Below, piece after piece: positions 1 through 8,860 of a stretch of DNA of 64,000 bases. The notes beneath the pieces were generated by a model, which was not told the origin of the DNA, made no database searches, and saw only the letters and a program-made list of their open reading frames with translations. The stretch comes from Gillisia sp. UBA3175 (GTDB taxonomy: Bacteria > Bacteroidota > Bacteroidia > Flavobacteriales > Flavobacteriaceae). A program made the position numbers and the translations under genes. Numbering within the stretch: position 1 is the stretch's first letter; each line of letters opens with the position of its first letter. The stretch covers positions 659,229 through 723,228 of the forward strand of contig DEXV01000003.1 in assembly GCA_002364325.1 (NCBI GenBank), in the 5' to 3' direction.

Positions 1-240
1 TAAGCCATAATATTTTCTTGGTGGACCACTGGTAGATTCTTCCCAACGATAGTTAAGCAAGCCAGCATTTTTAAGTCTGGTAAGCAAAGGATAAATGGTT
101 CCTTCTACCACCAATAATTTAGCGTCTTTTAAAGTGTCCAAGATCTCCGCAACATAAGCGTCATTATCTCGTAACACCGATAGAATGCAATACTCTAGCA
201 CCCCTTTACGCATTTGTGCTTTGGTGTTTTCAATCTTCAT
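1..240 (-). CDS. PadR-family transcriptional regulator (3' end outside window)
   Basis: The 80 visible residues begin MKIENTKAQMRKGVLEYCIL and include the winged-helix segment VEGTIYPLLTRLKNAGLL and the wing sequence SGPPRKYYGL, which are diagnostic of PadR repressors. The frame is still open at base 1, so the C-terminal end lies outside. The ATG (240-238) overlaps the stop of the upstream DUF4870 gene as ATGA, so the two are probably translationally coupled. In Bacteroidota, PadR genes commonly sit with DUF4870 or PspC membrane proteins. The effector is unknown. Confidence 0.9.
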   Translation of the reverse strand, partial: MKIENTKAQMRKGVLEYCILSVLRDNDAYVAEILDTLKDAKLLVVEGTIYPLLTRLKNAGLLNYRWEESTSGPPRKYYGL

Positions 241-761
241 AGCGTTTGGTTTTGAGTGTTGTTAAACTGTTCATTTTTTGATTGATGATTTCCAACTGTT
301 GTTGGAGTGATGAAATTGATGGTTAATGGATACTTGTAATATTCTCCTTCGCTAGCTTTTATAGTGGCTAGTATTACTGATACTATATCTAAGATGAATA
401 AGCCAGATAAGAGTAGCCCTAAAACACCTGCGAAAACGAATAATGAAATAAGATTTTGAGGATGTCCTGCACTTATAAAATCTTCTGAGATTATTAAAGG
501 ATCATCTAGATTAAAATGTACTCCCCAAAAAATTACTCCTGCAATCCCAATGCATATTAAAAAAATAAAATATAGGAACATGCTAATTTGAAAATTTAAG
601 GCTTGCTTTCCATGATGATCTACAAAAGGATCTTTTTGCTTGGCAGTCCATAAAATTAAGGGAAGTATAAAATTTCCAAAAGGAATAAAATACTTGCTAA
701 ATGTAGACAGGTGGATGAATGCGGCCACTGTTTTGTCTGGATTTGATGATGAAGTTTCCAT
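237..761 (-). CDS. DUF4870 domain-containing membrane protein
   Basis: A 174-residue protein with the DUF4870 (Tic20-like) pattern: an N-terminal DKTVAAFIHLSTF segment, then DHHGKQALNFQISMFLYFIFL, and about three to four hydrophobic helices in total. The FVDHHGKQALNFQ motif is the family hallmark. No enzymatic function is known. It is translated just ahead of the PadR gene with a 4-base ATGA overlap, so it is likely a target or partner of that regulator. A good Bacteroidota promoter lies directly upstream (782-814). Confidence 0.88.
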   Translation of the reverse strand: METSSSNPDKTVAAFIHLSTFSKYFIPFGNFILPLILWTAKQKDPFVDHHGKQALNFQISMFLYFIFLICIGIAGVIFWGVHFNLDDPLIISEDFISAGHPQNLISLFVFAGVLGLLLSGLFILDIVSVILATIKASEGEYYKYPLTINFITPTTVGNHQSKNEQFNNTQNQTL

Positions 762-781
762 AGTTGATTGATTTTCTTATA

Positions 782-814
782 CAAATATATATCTTTAGGA
801 AGGTATTATGCAAA
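782..814 (-). promoter_or_regulatory. Putative promoter of the DUF4870-padR unit
   Basis: Read on the minus strand, TTTG (814-811) is followed after 21 bases by TATATTTG (789-782), an exact match to the Bacteroidota -7 consensus TAnnTTTG with normal spacing. It lies about 20 bases upstream of the DUF4870 ATG. Seen in sequence; activity is inferred. Confidence 0.55.
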
Positions 815-906
815 ACAAAGTACTGTATTGATATAAAATTTAAGAAACATTTAACATTTCGCGGTTGTTTTAATTTTAGATACTTTTATAGAAAATCTAT
901 AGCAGC

Positions 907-1371
907 ATGAATATTACTCCCGGTAAATTGAATAAATTTTTAATGCTAAAACTACCCAGCGCATGGTTATGCGGGGTAAGAGTGAAAGACATTAGCAATG
1001 AGCATTGTATCGTTAAAGTAAAGCACAGATGGATCAACCAAAACCCTTTTAATTCTATGTATTTTGCAGTTCAGGCAATGGCTGCAGAGTTAAGCACCGG
1101 AGCAATGGTGATCGATCAAATAAAAGAGAGTGGGCAAAAGATCTCTATGCTTGTTGCTCAAAACAAAGCACATTTCACCAAAAAAGCAACTGGTAAATTA
1201 GAGTTTACTTGTAAGGATGGTCACTTAATTCGAGATGCAATACAAGAAACTATTAGAACAGGAGAGGGACAAACATTATGGATGAAATCTATAGGTTTAA
1301 ATGAAGAAGGCTTAGTAGTATCCACTTTCGAATTTGAATGGACAGTGAAACTCAAATCTAAAAAAGGCTAA
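907..1371 (+). CDS. DUF4442 family hotdog-fold protein (thioesterase-like)
   Basis: A 154-residue soluble protein matching the DUF4442 pattern: N-terminal [12 protein letters not shown], the central helix [19 protein letters not shown] typical of a hotdog fold, and a beta-rich end. DUF4442 proteins are grouped with acyl-CoA thioesterases of the YiiD/PaaI type, but a substrate is rarely known. The gene stands alone between a divergent DUF4870 unit and the AIM24 gene 64 bases downstream. No signal peptide is visible, so it is cytoplasmic. Confidence 0.75.
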   Translation: MNITPGKLNKFLMLKLPSAWLCGVRVKDISNEHCIVKVKHRWINQNPFNSMYFAVQAMAAELSTGAMVIDQIKESGQKISMLVAQNKAHFTKKATGKLEFTCKDGHLIRDAIQETIRTGEGQTLWMKSIGLNEEGLVVSTFEFEWTVKLKSKKG

Positions 1372-1435
1372 TTTCTTTTATTCATTTGTAACTTTTAAGT
1401 CAATCTTCTTACTTATTCTATATAAGGATAACATT

Positions 1436-2236
1436 ATGAATTCACACGAGATAGAATATCAGATATTTGGGGAAGAAATGCAGTATGTAGAACTGGAATT
1501 AGACCCAAGGGAAGCCGTGATAGCAGAAGCTGGAAATTTTATGATGATGGACAGCGGCATTAAAATGAATACCATCTTTGGAGATGGTTCACAAGAAAAT
1601 GAAGGTTTTCTAGGAAAAGTATTGGGAGCTGGAAAAAGGCTTTTAACTGGTGAGAGTCTGTTTATGACCATTTTTTCAAATGAAGTCTCAGGAAAAAAGA
1701 AAGTAAGTTTCGCTTCCCCATATCCCGGAAAAATAATCCCATTAGATCTTAGCCAATTCGGAGGGAAATTCATCTGCCAAAAAGATTCATTTTTATGTGC
1801 CGCTAAAGGAGTATCCATTGGAATAGAATTCAGCAGAAAACTTGGAAGAGGGTTTTTTGGAGGTGAAGGGTTTATCATGCAAAAGGTTGAAGGTGATGGG
1901 ATGGCTTTTGTACATGCTGGTGGAACAATGGCAAAGAAGGAATTACAGTTAGGTGAAAAATTATGCGTGGATACCGGATGCATTATAGGATTTACTCAAG
2001 ATGTTCATTACGACATAGAATTTGTAGGTGGGATTAAAAATACCTTTTTTGGTGGGGAAGGTCTTTTCTTTGCAACTTTAACTGGACCTGGCACGGTTTA
2101 TATTCAATCTTTACCTTTTAGTAGATTAGCAAATAGAGTGCTGCAGGCGGCACCTCAAGGTGGTGGAAAAGATAAGGGAGAAGGAAGTCTTCTAGGAGGA
2201 ATTGGCGATATGCTAAGCGGAGATAATAGATTCTAG
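1436..2236 (+). CDS. AIM24 / TIGR00266 family protein
   Basis: A 266-residue protein with the full TIGR00266 pattern: N-terminal [19 protein letters not shown], repeated glycine-rich strands such as [19 protein letters not shown] and [19 protein letters not shown], and C-terminal [12 protein letters not shown]. The fold is a double-stranded beta-helix related to the tryptophan RNA-binding attenuator family and mitochondrial AIM24. Its biochemical role is unknown. An AAGGA sequence about seven bases before the ATG is an unusually good ribosome-binding site for this window and supports the start. Confidence 0.88.
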   Translation: MNSHEIEYQIFGEEMQYVELELDPREAVIAEAGNFMMMDSGIKMNTIFGDGSQENEGFLGKVLGAGKRLLTGESLFMTIFSNEVSGKKKVSFASPYPGKIIPLDLSQFGGKFICQKDSFLCAAKGVSIGIEFSRKLGRGFFGGEGFIMQKVEGDGMAFVHAGGTMAKKELQLGEKLCVDTGCIIGFTQDVHYDIEFVGGIKNTFFGGEGLFFATLTGPGTVYIQSLPFSRLANRVLQAAPQGGGKDKGEGSLLGGIGDMLSGDNRF

Positions 2237-2258
2237 TTTGTTAATTATTTATAATTAA

Positions 2259-2272
2259 CGAAAACGTTTTCG
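2259..2272. promoter_or_regulatory. Perfect palindrome resembling a LacI-family operator
   Basis: CGAAAACGTTTTCG is a perfect 14-base palindrome with the central CG that typifies LacI/CcpA operators. It lies 104 bases upstream of the small gene at 2376 and just after the AIM24 stop. A related site occurs upstream of susC at 28050-28065. No LacI-family regulator is encoded in the window, so the binding protein is unknown. Confidence 0.45.
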
Positions 2273-2375
2273 AATTTGTTGTATATTTAAATTAATTAAT
2301 AAAATCTACGGCCTATAAATCATTTTTACTTTTATCTATTTTATTCTGAACAACAACCTAAAATAGTATCCAATT

Positions 2376-2570
2376 ATGGCGAGAGCGATGTTTGAATACA
2401 CCAAAACCATACTTGACAAAGTAAGTTTTGATGCTGTACTTTTCTGTAAAGAAGTTAAAAAAGCACTCCTAAGATTATTACCTCATGAAATAGAGGAATT
2501 AAAAATTTGGATTGTTTCTTTAACTAAGCAGAATCCCGAATTAAATCAATGTCTAATTTATTTAAACTAA
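2376..2570 (+). CDS. Small conserved hypothetical protein (64 aa)
   Basis: A compact protein starting MARAMFEYTKTILDKVSFD and containing LFCKEVKKALLRLLPHEIEEL. I recognise this as a type of short protein found across Flavobacteriaceae but know no function for it. It is predicted helical, with no signal peptide or membrane segment and a mixed charge pattern. It has its own upstream region with the 2259-2272 palindrome and ends at a strong terminator, so it is probably monocistronic and regulated. Confidence 0.7.
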   Translation: MARAMFEYTKTILDKVSFDAVLFCKEVKKALLRLLPHEIEELKIWIVSLTKQNPELNQCLIYLN

Positions 2571-2575
2571 AATAA

Positions 2576-2605
2576 AAGAACGGCCAATGTAAATTGGCCG
2601 TTCTT
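2576..2605. terminator. Bidirectional intrinsic terminator
   Basis: A perfect 13-bp stem, AAGAACGGCCAAT with ATTGGCCGTTCTT, around a GTAA loop. It sits between the convergent 64-aa gene and oxyR and serves both. Confidence 0.85.
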
Positions 2606-2610
2606 CATTA

Positions 2611-3567
2611 TTAATTATTTAAAGTCTTCCTATTATTTAGAGGACTAATGATCTTTACATTCTGAAAAGTAATGGCGCCTTTTATAACTCCGGCAATGCT
2701 GCTTCGTAATGCTTCAATGATCTGCATTTTAAGTTCACTTTTATTATAGATCAAACTTACCTCTCTTGCAGGCACCGGCTCTTCAAACATTTTTAATTTG
2801 ATCTTTTCAGATTCTTTTAAATCTAAGGTATGTAGATAGGGCAACAAAGTCATTCCTAAGCCTTCATTGGCAAGTTTTATCAATGTTTCGAAGCTACCGC
2901 TTTCTAACTGAAAATGATCTCCATCATAATTACGTGAAGCTTTACATAAATTTAGAATTCCGTCTTTAAAGCAATGCCCATCTTCCAGTAATAACATATC
3001 GTCTATATCTAAATCCTCTACATTTAGTTTGATGTTTTGAGATAATCGATGACCTTCAGGGATATAGGCTACAAAGGGTTCATAATAAAGCACTTGTTCT
3101 TTAATACCCTCTAGCTCCAAGGGAGTACCTGCAATAGCAGCATCTAAATGCCCATCATTCAATCTATCTATAATAGCTTCGGTATGAAATTCTTCTATCT
3201 TTAATTTTACCTTTGGATACTTCTTTATAAAATTGTTCAGAAACATTGGTAGCAGCGTTGGCATTACGGTTGGAATAATCCCTAATCTAAAGGTTCCTCC
3301 AATAAAGCCCTTTTCTTGGTCCACGATATCCTGGATCCTATCGCTCTCATTCACAATATTTCGTGCTTGATTAACAATCTTTCTTCCAGTCTCAGTAAGT
3401 TGAATTGGTTTTTTACTTCTGTCGAATATCTTTACGCCAAGTTCGTCTTCAAGTTTTTGAATTTGCATACTCAAGGTTGGTTGAGTTACAAATACTTTTA
3501 ATGCGGCTTTGGTAAAATTCTGATGTTCTGCAACTGCTAGAACATATTGAAGTTGAGTAATAGTCAT
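2611..3567 (-). CDS. oxyR: Hydrogen-peroxide-sensing LysR-type activator OxyR
   Basis: 318 residues: an N-terminal LysR helix-turn-helix (about 1-60, including FTKAALKVFVTQPTLSMQIQ) and a periplasmic-binding-protein-like effector domain (about 90-300). The redox loop LLLEDGHCFKDGILNLC places cysteines at residues 199 and 208, the same positions as the disulfide pair of E. coli OxyR, which argues strongly for peroxide sensing rather than a generic LysR. No catalase or ahpC is adjacent, so the regulon is elsewhere. Its upstream region has an AT-rich inverted repeat that may be an autoregulatory site. Confidence 0.92.
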   Translation of the reverse strand: MTITQLQYVLAVAEHQNFTKAALKVFVTQPTLSMQIQKLEDELGVKIFDRSKKPIQLTETGRKIVNQARNIVNESDRIQDIVDQEKGFIGGTFRLGIIPTVMPTLLPMFLNNFIKKYPKVKLKIEEFHTEAIIDRLNDGHLDAAIAGTPLELEGIKEQVLYYEPFVAYIPEGHRLSQNIKLNVEDLDIDDMLLLEDGHCFKDGILNLCKASRNYDGDHFQLESGSFETLIKLANEGLGMTLLPYLHTLDLKESEKIKLKMFEEPVPAREVSLIYNKSELKMQIIEALRSSIAGVIKGAITFQNVKIISPLNNRKTLNN

Positions 3568-3576
3568 ATAATATAT

Positions 3577-3608
3577 AATAAATCAAGATATAAAGGTATT
3601 GATTTATT
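3577..3608. promoter_or_regulatory. Inverted repeat upstream of oxyR, possible operator
   Basis: AATAAATCA (3577-3585) and TGATTTATT (3600-3608) are exact inverted copies separated by 14 bases and lie directly upstream of the oxyR start. LysR regulators often bind such AT-rich dyads in their own promoters. The region is very AT-rich, so chance is possible. Confidence 0.35.
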
Positions 3609-3646
3609 CTATATTATATTTTGGTTTTAATGAGATTTACCTATAG

Positions 3647-4072
3647 TTAATTAGATAATCTAATAGACATGCTTAAAGGCTGTTCTTCAAAGTTAAATTT
3701 AGCATCATTCCATAGCGGTGGTCCGTAATAATTAATCTTATTATTCGATATTCCGTAAGGCTCTAATGGCATTCCGGTTGGTTCAAAATCCATTTGGCTA
3801 TTGCCATTCTTATCGTGGAAACATGAAATGGCATAAGTCCCTGCAGGAAGGCCTTTAAAAGTTACATTTGCCTTCCCATTTACTATAGCTGCTTCTTCAG
3901 AAAATTCTGGTTTTGCTTTTAAAAATGTTTTTTCAGAATACAATCCAACCAAAATAGATCCAGACTCTCCTTGAATATTTTCTATAGTTACCGTTACTTC
4001 CGGAATACTATCTGTTTGTGCCTGAAAAAGATTACTAATAAATAAAGCGATTAAAACAGCAATTGATCTCAT
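3647..4072 (-). CDS. DUF2141 domain-containing secreted protein
   Basis: About 141 residues. The preferred start is the internal ATG at 4072, which gives the signal peptide MRSIAVLIALFISNLFQAQ; a start ten codons earlier would add charged residues before it. The mature part has the DUF2141 pattern: VTIENIQGESGSILVGLYS, LPAGTYAISCFHDKNGNSQMD and PLEPYGISNN. The family is a small beta-sandwich of unknown role, exported to the periplasm or outside. It follows oxyR head to tail with an 80-base gap and may be separately transcribed. Confidence 0.85.
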   Translation of the reverse strand: MRSIAVLIALFISNLFQAQTDSIPEVTVTIENIQGESGSILVGLYSEKTFLKAKPEFSEEAAIVNGKANVTFKGLPAGTYAISCFHDKNGNSQMDFEPTGMPLEPYGISNNKINYYGPPLWNDAKFNFEEQPLSMSIRLSN

Positions 4073-4622
4073 AAGTTCTATTTTTTTAAAGTTATATTTC
4101 AAATGTAGATTACAAACTATTGTTAATAATATTTAAATTACTGAATTGTATGCTTTTAAGGATGAATTGTAATTTATTAGTACTATGCTAATATATATAA
4201 ATTCGTTTTGAGACTAATAATCTGTTTTGCTCTTGAAAATTGTTATGATAACCTTTCACCCAATCTAGGATTAGAATCTGAGATTATAAATAACACATAT
4301 CGATAAGGAACCAGGTTTAAGCTAATTTTAGAAATATCGCTTATAAAGAGTTAGATTTACACTCTTTATGTAAAGTCAAGTATTTTCCCAGGAAGAAAAC
4401 AATTATATAAAATTTTACCCTGACCTATCTGGAATAGACATGGTTTTAAATTTGCAACATTTTACCAATCGAATGTGGACAATAATTCACTAAGCAACTT
4501 CGGAATTTGTTTCTAGTTCTCAAATTGATAATTAGATAAGGAAATATACTAACTTATGCCGCAAATTAATAATTTATATATTCAACTACTAAAGTACCAA
4601 TACCACTAAAAAACTCTTCACC
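4073..4622. other. 550-base gene-free stretch before the GH3 gene
   Basis: AT-rich with stop codons in all frames. The only signal seen is TAAATTTG at 4447-4454, an exact -7 box match on the plus strand but without a clear TTTG at the right distance. No RNA gene or repeat was recognised. Confidence 0.4.
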
Positions 4623-7187
4623 ATGCATGCTATCAAATCTTTTTTATTATTGATTTCACTCGTATGTGTTATCTCAATTTTTATTGTGGCCTGCACTCCA
4701 CTAAAAACACCAATAGAAACATCTAATGGGATAGATGTAAATAAAAAAACAGAGGTAGGTCAATTAATTGAAATAAATAAAGTTAATCCTGAGGATTGGC
4801 CAATCATAAAACCGCTGCCATTAGATCCAGCAATTGAAGCACAAATAGATGACCTATTGCCTAAATTAACTTTGGAACAAAAAGTAGGTCAGGTTATTCA
4901 AGCAGACAATGCTTCGATCACTCCGGCGGAGTTGAAAAAATATAGATTAGGTTCTATACTCAGCGGCGGCAATTCCGCTCCTGGACCGCTGCCCTACGCA
5001 GATACTAAAACATGGTTGACAATGGCTGATAAATATTATAACGCCTCAATTGACCCTGAAGGTGTTGAGGTAGCTATTCCATATATATGGGGAATTGATG
5101 CGGTACATGGCCATACCAACCTTCTTGGCGCTATTGTCTTTCCACACAATATTGGACTTGGCGCCATGAACAATCCCGATCTAATGGAAAAAATAGCAGG
5201 AGTAACAGCTCACGAACTAACGGTATCTGGTCATGATTGGACCTTCGCACCAACCCTAGCGATTCCACAAGACTTACGTTGGGGTAGAAGCTATGAAGGC
5301 TTTTCTGAAGACCCAGAAATCGTTAAATCATACGCAGATCGAATTGTTTATGGTCTTCAAGGTCATATTGGAGATTCAGATTTTATGGGTGATGGTCGTG
5401 TGATATCTAGTGCCAAACACTTCTTAGGTGATGGAGCCACTGAAAATGGGATCGATCAAGGTGACGCCAAGATTAGCGAAAAAGAATTACGAGAGGTGCA
5501 TGCAGCTGGATATTACAGTGCTATACCTGCAGGTGTACAAACCATAATGGCCTCTTTCTCTAGCTGGGAAGGAAGAAAACTGCATGGTGATAAAGAACTC
5601 TTGACAGATGTCTTGAAAGGTAGACTGGGTTTTAATGGATTTGTTATTGGAGATTGGAATGGTCACGGTCAAGTTCCCGGTTGTACAAATACTGATTGCC
5701 CACAGTCTTTAAATGCAGGCCTCGATATGTATATGGCTCCCGATAGTTGGAAAGGTTTATATGAAAGCACCTTAGCGCATGTTAAGAATGGTACCATCCC
5801 AATGACTCGCTTAGATGATGCGGTGCGACGCATTCTCCGAGTAAAAATTGCATCAGGGATATTTAGCAAAGGAGCACCAAGCACGCGTAAAAATGCAGGA
5901 GATGAAAGCCTTTTGGGGCTGCCTAAAAATAGAGCCATTGCCCGGCAAGCCGTAAGAGAATCAATGGTTTTACTAAAGAACAACGGTGGCGTATTGCCAT
6001 TAGATGCATCTAAAACAATTATGGTAATTGGTGATGGGGCAGATAATATTGCTAAAACTAGTGGTGGTTGGACTCTTTCCTGGCAAGGTACAGGCCATAC
6101 AAACGATGAATTTCCCAACAGCCAGTCCATACTCGAAGGTATAAGGGAAGCAGTTAAGATCGCTGGAGGTAAATTAATTTTTTCAGCAAATGGCAACTCA
6201 AACGAATCAGCTGACGTGGTGATTGCAATATACGGTGAAGATCCATATGCGGAATTCCAAGGGGACCGGGAAAATCTTGACTTTGTTCCAAACGGTTTTG
6301 ACACCAACATACTTGAAAAATTTCGTAGTAAAGGTATTCCTGTGGTGTCGGTTTTTCTATCGGGACGTCCCTTGTGGAGCAGTCCTGAAATAAATAGATC
6401 AGATGCATTTATCGCTGCATGGTTGCCAGGCAGTGAAGGTGGAGGGGTCTCAGACCTATTATTTCAAAAAGAACCAACTTATGACTTTACTGGTCGCCTA
6501 TCTTTCTCTTGGCCAAACAGGGCAGTAGTGTCAGCAGATCTAGCCACACGAGAGCCCACAAATTTGTTTGAGTTAGGTTATGGCCTTACTTATGAAGACG
6601 ACGTGTTCATTGATCAACTCTCAGAAGACTCTGGATTACAAAATATTGAGGTAGTTTCAACAGGTGTATTTTTCAGCAAAGGGGTATCCATCGCACCATG
6701 GAATTTATGGCTGAAAACAGGAGACTTGATTAAACAAATCGGCAGCTATCCAACATCTGTAGGAGGTCTTATTGTTAGTAAAACTGACCACACCTCACAG
6801 GAAGATGCATTGCGTATTAATTGGACATTACCAGATTATGACCAACTACTTGTAAGTGCGGCTTCACCGAGTAATATGAGTCGTCAAACGAATGGAGCGA
6901 TGGAATTAACGTTCTCCGCAAAATCTTTTAAAGCGAACTCCGCAACGGTTAAAATAGGCATGTGTAATCAAGGCGCAGCTTGTGATAAAACTATTAATAT
7001 CAATATTTCAGCCAATGAGTGGCAAGAATATCGGATAAGTCTAAGTTGCTTTGCTGATCTTGGTGTCGATATGAGTAAAATTAGCAATGCATTAATGTTG
7101 ACGGCTGCTGAAGGGGTAGATATTGGACTTAGCAACATTCGCTTAGAACCAGATTTGGATGCTAAGCCTGGATGTAATGGTAAGTAG
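4623..7187 (+). CDS. GH3 exo-beta-glucosidase lipoprotein (ExoP-like)
   Basis: 854 residues. A lipoprotein signal ends at the lipobox IVAC. The GH3 N-terminal barrel (about 70-410) contains WGIDAVHGH, KHFLGDG and FVIGDWNGHGQ, whose D344 is the expected nucleophile. The GH3 C-terminal alpha/beta sandwich (about 430-640) contains ESMVLLKNN and AAWLPGSEG. The last 200 residues resemble the galactose-binding-like domain of ExoP enzymes. This subfamily removes glucose from beta-1,3/1,4-glucans. No acidic residues follow the cysteine, so periplasmic facing is more likely than surface display. The gene stands alone, flanked by long gene-free DNA, and uses more CGN arginine codons than its neighbours, which hints at transfer. 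Confidence 0.92.
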   Translation: MHAIKSFLLLISLVCVISIFIVACTPLKTPIETSNGIDVNKKTEVGQLIEINKVNPEDWPIIKPLPLDPAIEAQIDDLLPKLTLEQKVGQVIQADNASITPAELKKYRLGSILSGGNSAPGPLPYADTKTWLTMADKYYNASIDPEGVEVAIPYIWGIDAVHGHTNLLGAIVFPHNIGLGAMNNPDLMEKIAGVTAHELTVSGHDWTFAPTLAIPQDLRWGRSYEGFSEDPEIVKSYADRIVYGLQGHIGDSDFMGDGRVISSAKHFLGDGATENGIDQGDAKISEKELREVHAAGYYSAIPAGVQTIMASFSSWEGRKLHGDKELLTDVLKGRLGFNGFVIGDWNGHGQVPGCTNTDCPQSLNAGLDMYMAPDSWKGLYESTLAHVKNGTIPMTRLDDAVRRILRVKIASGIFSKGAPSTRKNAGDESLLGLPKNRAIARQAVRESMVLLKNNGGVLPLDASKTIMVIGDGADNIAKTSGGWTLSWQGTGHTNDEFPNSQSILEGIREAVKIAGGKLIFSANGNSNESADVVIAIYGEDPYAEFQGDRENLDFVPNGFDTNILEKFRSKGIPVVSVFLSGRPLWSSPEINRSDAFIAAWLPGSEGGGVSDLLFQKEPTYDFTGRLSFSWPNRAVVSADLATREPTNLFELGYGLTYEDDVFIDQLSEDSGLQNIEVVSTGVFFSKGVSIAPWNLWLKTGDLIKQIGSYPTSVGGLIVSKTDHTSQEDALRINWTLPDYDQLLVSAASPSNMSRQTNGAMELTFSAKSFKANSATVKIGMCNQGAACDKTININISANEWQEYRISLSCFADLGVDMSKISNALMLTAAEGVDIGLSNIRLEPDLDAKPGCNGK

Positions 7188-7417
7188 CAGCTTTTCGTTT
7201 CAATTGAACGGAAGTCATAAGAAGTTTAGCTTACACTTTTTAAATCTTAACCTCTTATATTCATTGCATGTTTAATCTTGACCACTAGCCAAACATTTCG
7301 TTATAAGACGTCAAGGCAGATCAATTTACTACATTTTAAAGATCTTCGAATGATTAAAACCACCACTTATGAAATAGTTAAAAAACTATTCCCTTGGAAA
7401 AAATGCTAAAAGCAATT

Positions 7418-8158
7418 TTATTTTACGACCACTATAGTGATAGGAATATTTAATAAAGGCCATTCCCCTTCACCAATAGGCTGTTCAGCAATTTTATCTA
7501 CTACATCCATGCCACTAGTAACTCTCCCATATACCGTATGGTCATTATCTAAGTGATGTGCTCCGCGTTCATTTAGTACAATAAAGAATTCGAATGGGGA
7601 AGAAGCTTTACTCACATTTTGTTCTGCGTATTTAGCGGCAGAAAAAGCACCACGATTATGCTTATGTCCTGCTTCAAATTCGCTCGGAATTAAATAAGAA
7701 CCAATGTTATTTCTTTTAGTGCTAGTTTCTCGATTATCCGAATTTCCTCCTTGAATAACAAAGCCTTTGGCAACTCTATGAAAAAAGGTGCCATTAAAAT
7801 ATCCTTCCTTTATTAATAGGATAATATTAGCTCTGTGAAGAGGTGTGTCATCATATAAGGTAACCTCAATATCTCCATAAGTGGTGCTTATTCTAATTTT
7901 GTTTTCAGGATTATTTTTACCGTATTCAGTTAAGAATGGTATTAATTTTTCTTGAGTTAGAAGTGGTTCGTCATGCAAGTACAATTTTTTAGATTCTTGC
8001 TTTTCATTCTTCAATTTTATTTCTGAGGAATCTTGAGCCCTTTCTATCGTATCTGTTGCTTTGGTATTTTTAATATTATTTCTTGATTTTTGCGTATCTT
8101 CACAACTTGCACTTATAAGAAGTAATAGGACATAATAGAGTATAATTTTAGGTTTCAT
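7418..8158 (-). CDS. Cyclophilin-type peptidyl-prolyl isomerase lipoprotein
   Basis: About 246 residues from the ATG at 8158, which gives the lipoprotein signal MKPKIILYYVLLLLISASC; the longer frame adds 43 residues with no signal. A charged linker (about 25-75) precedes the cyclophilin domain, with YGDIEVTLYDDTPLHRANI, FFHRVAKGFVIQGGN and FEFFIVLN; the F-H-R and Q-G-G residues of the active site are kept. It folds proteins at proline bonds in the periplasm. The start codon overlaps that of the divergent Nudix gene by two bases, so no intergenic space remains for either promoter. Confidence 0.92.
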   Translation of the reverse strand: MKPKIILYYVLLLLISASCEDTQKSRNNIKNTKATDTIERAQDSSEIKLKNEKQESKKLYLHDEPLLTQEKLIPFLTEYGKNNPENKIRISTTYGDIEVTLYDDTPLHRANIILLIKEGYFNGTFFHRVAKGFVIQGGNSDNRETSTKRNNIGSYLIPSEFEAGHKHNRGAFSAAKYAEQNVSKASSPFEFFIVLNERGAHHLDNDHTVYGRVTSGMDVVDKIAEQPIGEGEWPLLNIPITIVVVK

Positions 8159-8798
8159 GAATTTCACCGAGTTTAAATATAAAGTTTCAAATTTAAAGAA
8201 TTTAGATCTTCCAGGAGTAGAAGCGCAACATAAATTGGCACCTTTACTCCGTATACAAGAATTAGCTAAATTAAATATTAATGCCAAAAAACCTAATAGA
8301 GCCGGCGTAATGGCGCTATTTTATCCAAATAAGAAAGAAATAACCAATTTAGTGTTGATCCTTAGAAAGACTTATAAAGGAGTGCATTCTAATCAGGTTG
8401 GTTTCCCAGGTGGACGTGTAGAAAATTTCGATAAAAATTTAAAGCATACCGCCCTTAGGGAAACAGAAGAAGAAGTTGGAGTTCCTAAAACAGAAGTTGA
8501 AGTAATTAAAAAGTTAACCAAACTTTATATTCCTCCCAGCAATTTCTGGGTTCATCCCTATGTTGGTCTAATTAATAGAACCCCTAATTTAATCCCACAA
8601 CTATCTGAAGTAGAAAAAATTCTAGAAGTAGATTTGGAAGATTTTTTGGATGAAAAGAATTTAATCTCTCAAGAGTTGAGCACTTCTTATGCGAAGAACA
8701 TTCAAGTGCCTGCATTTTCATTGAATGGGCATGTTGTATGGGGTGCAACTGCAATGATGCTAAGTGAATTAAAAGATTTATTGAAGTTAGCTCTTTAA
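8157..8798 (+). CDS. Nudix hydrolase, coenzyme A pyrophosphatase type
   Basis: 213 residues. The Nudix box GGRVENFDKNLKHTALRETE followed by EEVGV contains the metal-binding REx2EE core. The preceding stretch LILRKTYKGVHSNQVGFPGG is the extra motif of the CoA diphosphatase subfamily (UPF0035), which splits CoA into phosphopantetheine and 3',5'-ADP. The start MNFTEF agrees with the usual N-terminus, and its ATG shares the CATG tetranucleotide with the start of the divergent cyclophilin gene. Cytoplasmic. The acyltransferase follows 62 bases later and may be cotranscribed. Confidence 0.88.
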   Translation: MNFTEFKYKVSNLKNLDLPGVEAQHKLAPLLRIQELAKLNINAKKPNRAGVMALFYPNKKEITNLVLILRKTYKGVHSNQVGFPGGRVENFDKNLKHTALRETEEEVGVPKTEVEVIKKLTKLYIPPSNFWVHPYVGLINRTPNLIPQLSEVEKILEVDLEDFLDEKNLISQELSTSYAKNIQVPAFSLNGHVVWGATAMMLSELKDLLKLAL

Positions 8799-8860
8799 TC
8801 TTTATTAGTATCTTTGACTTTTTTAAGATAACATTAACAAATCACGATTAATTATACTTC

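Noticed and set aside
5669..6310. 213-codon open frame antisense to the GH3 gene
   Set aside because: It overlaps conserved GH3 coding sequence, has no domain, and no ribosome-binding or promoter signal.
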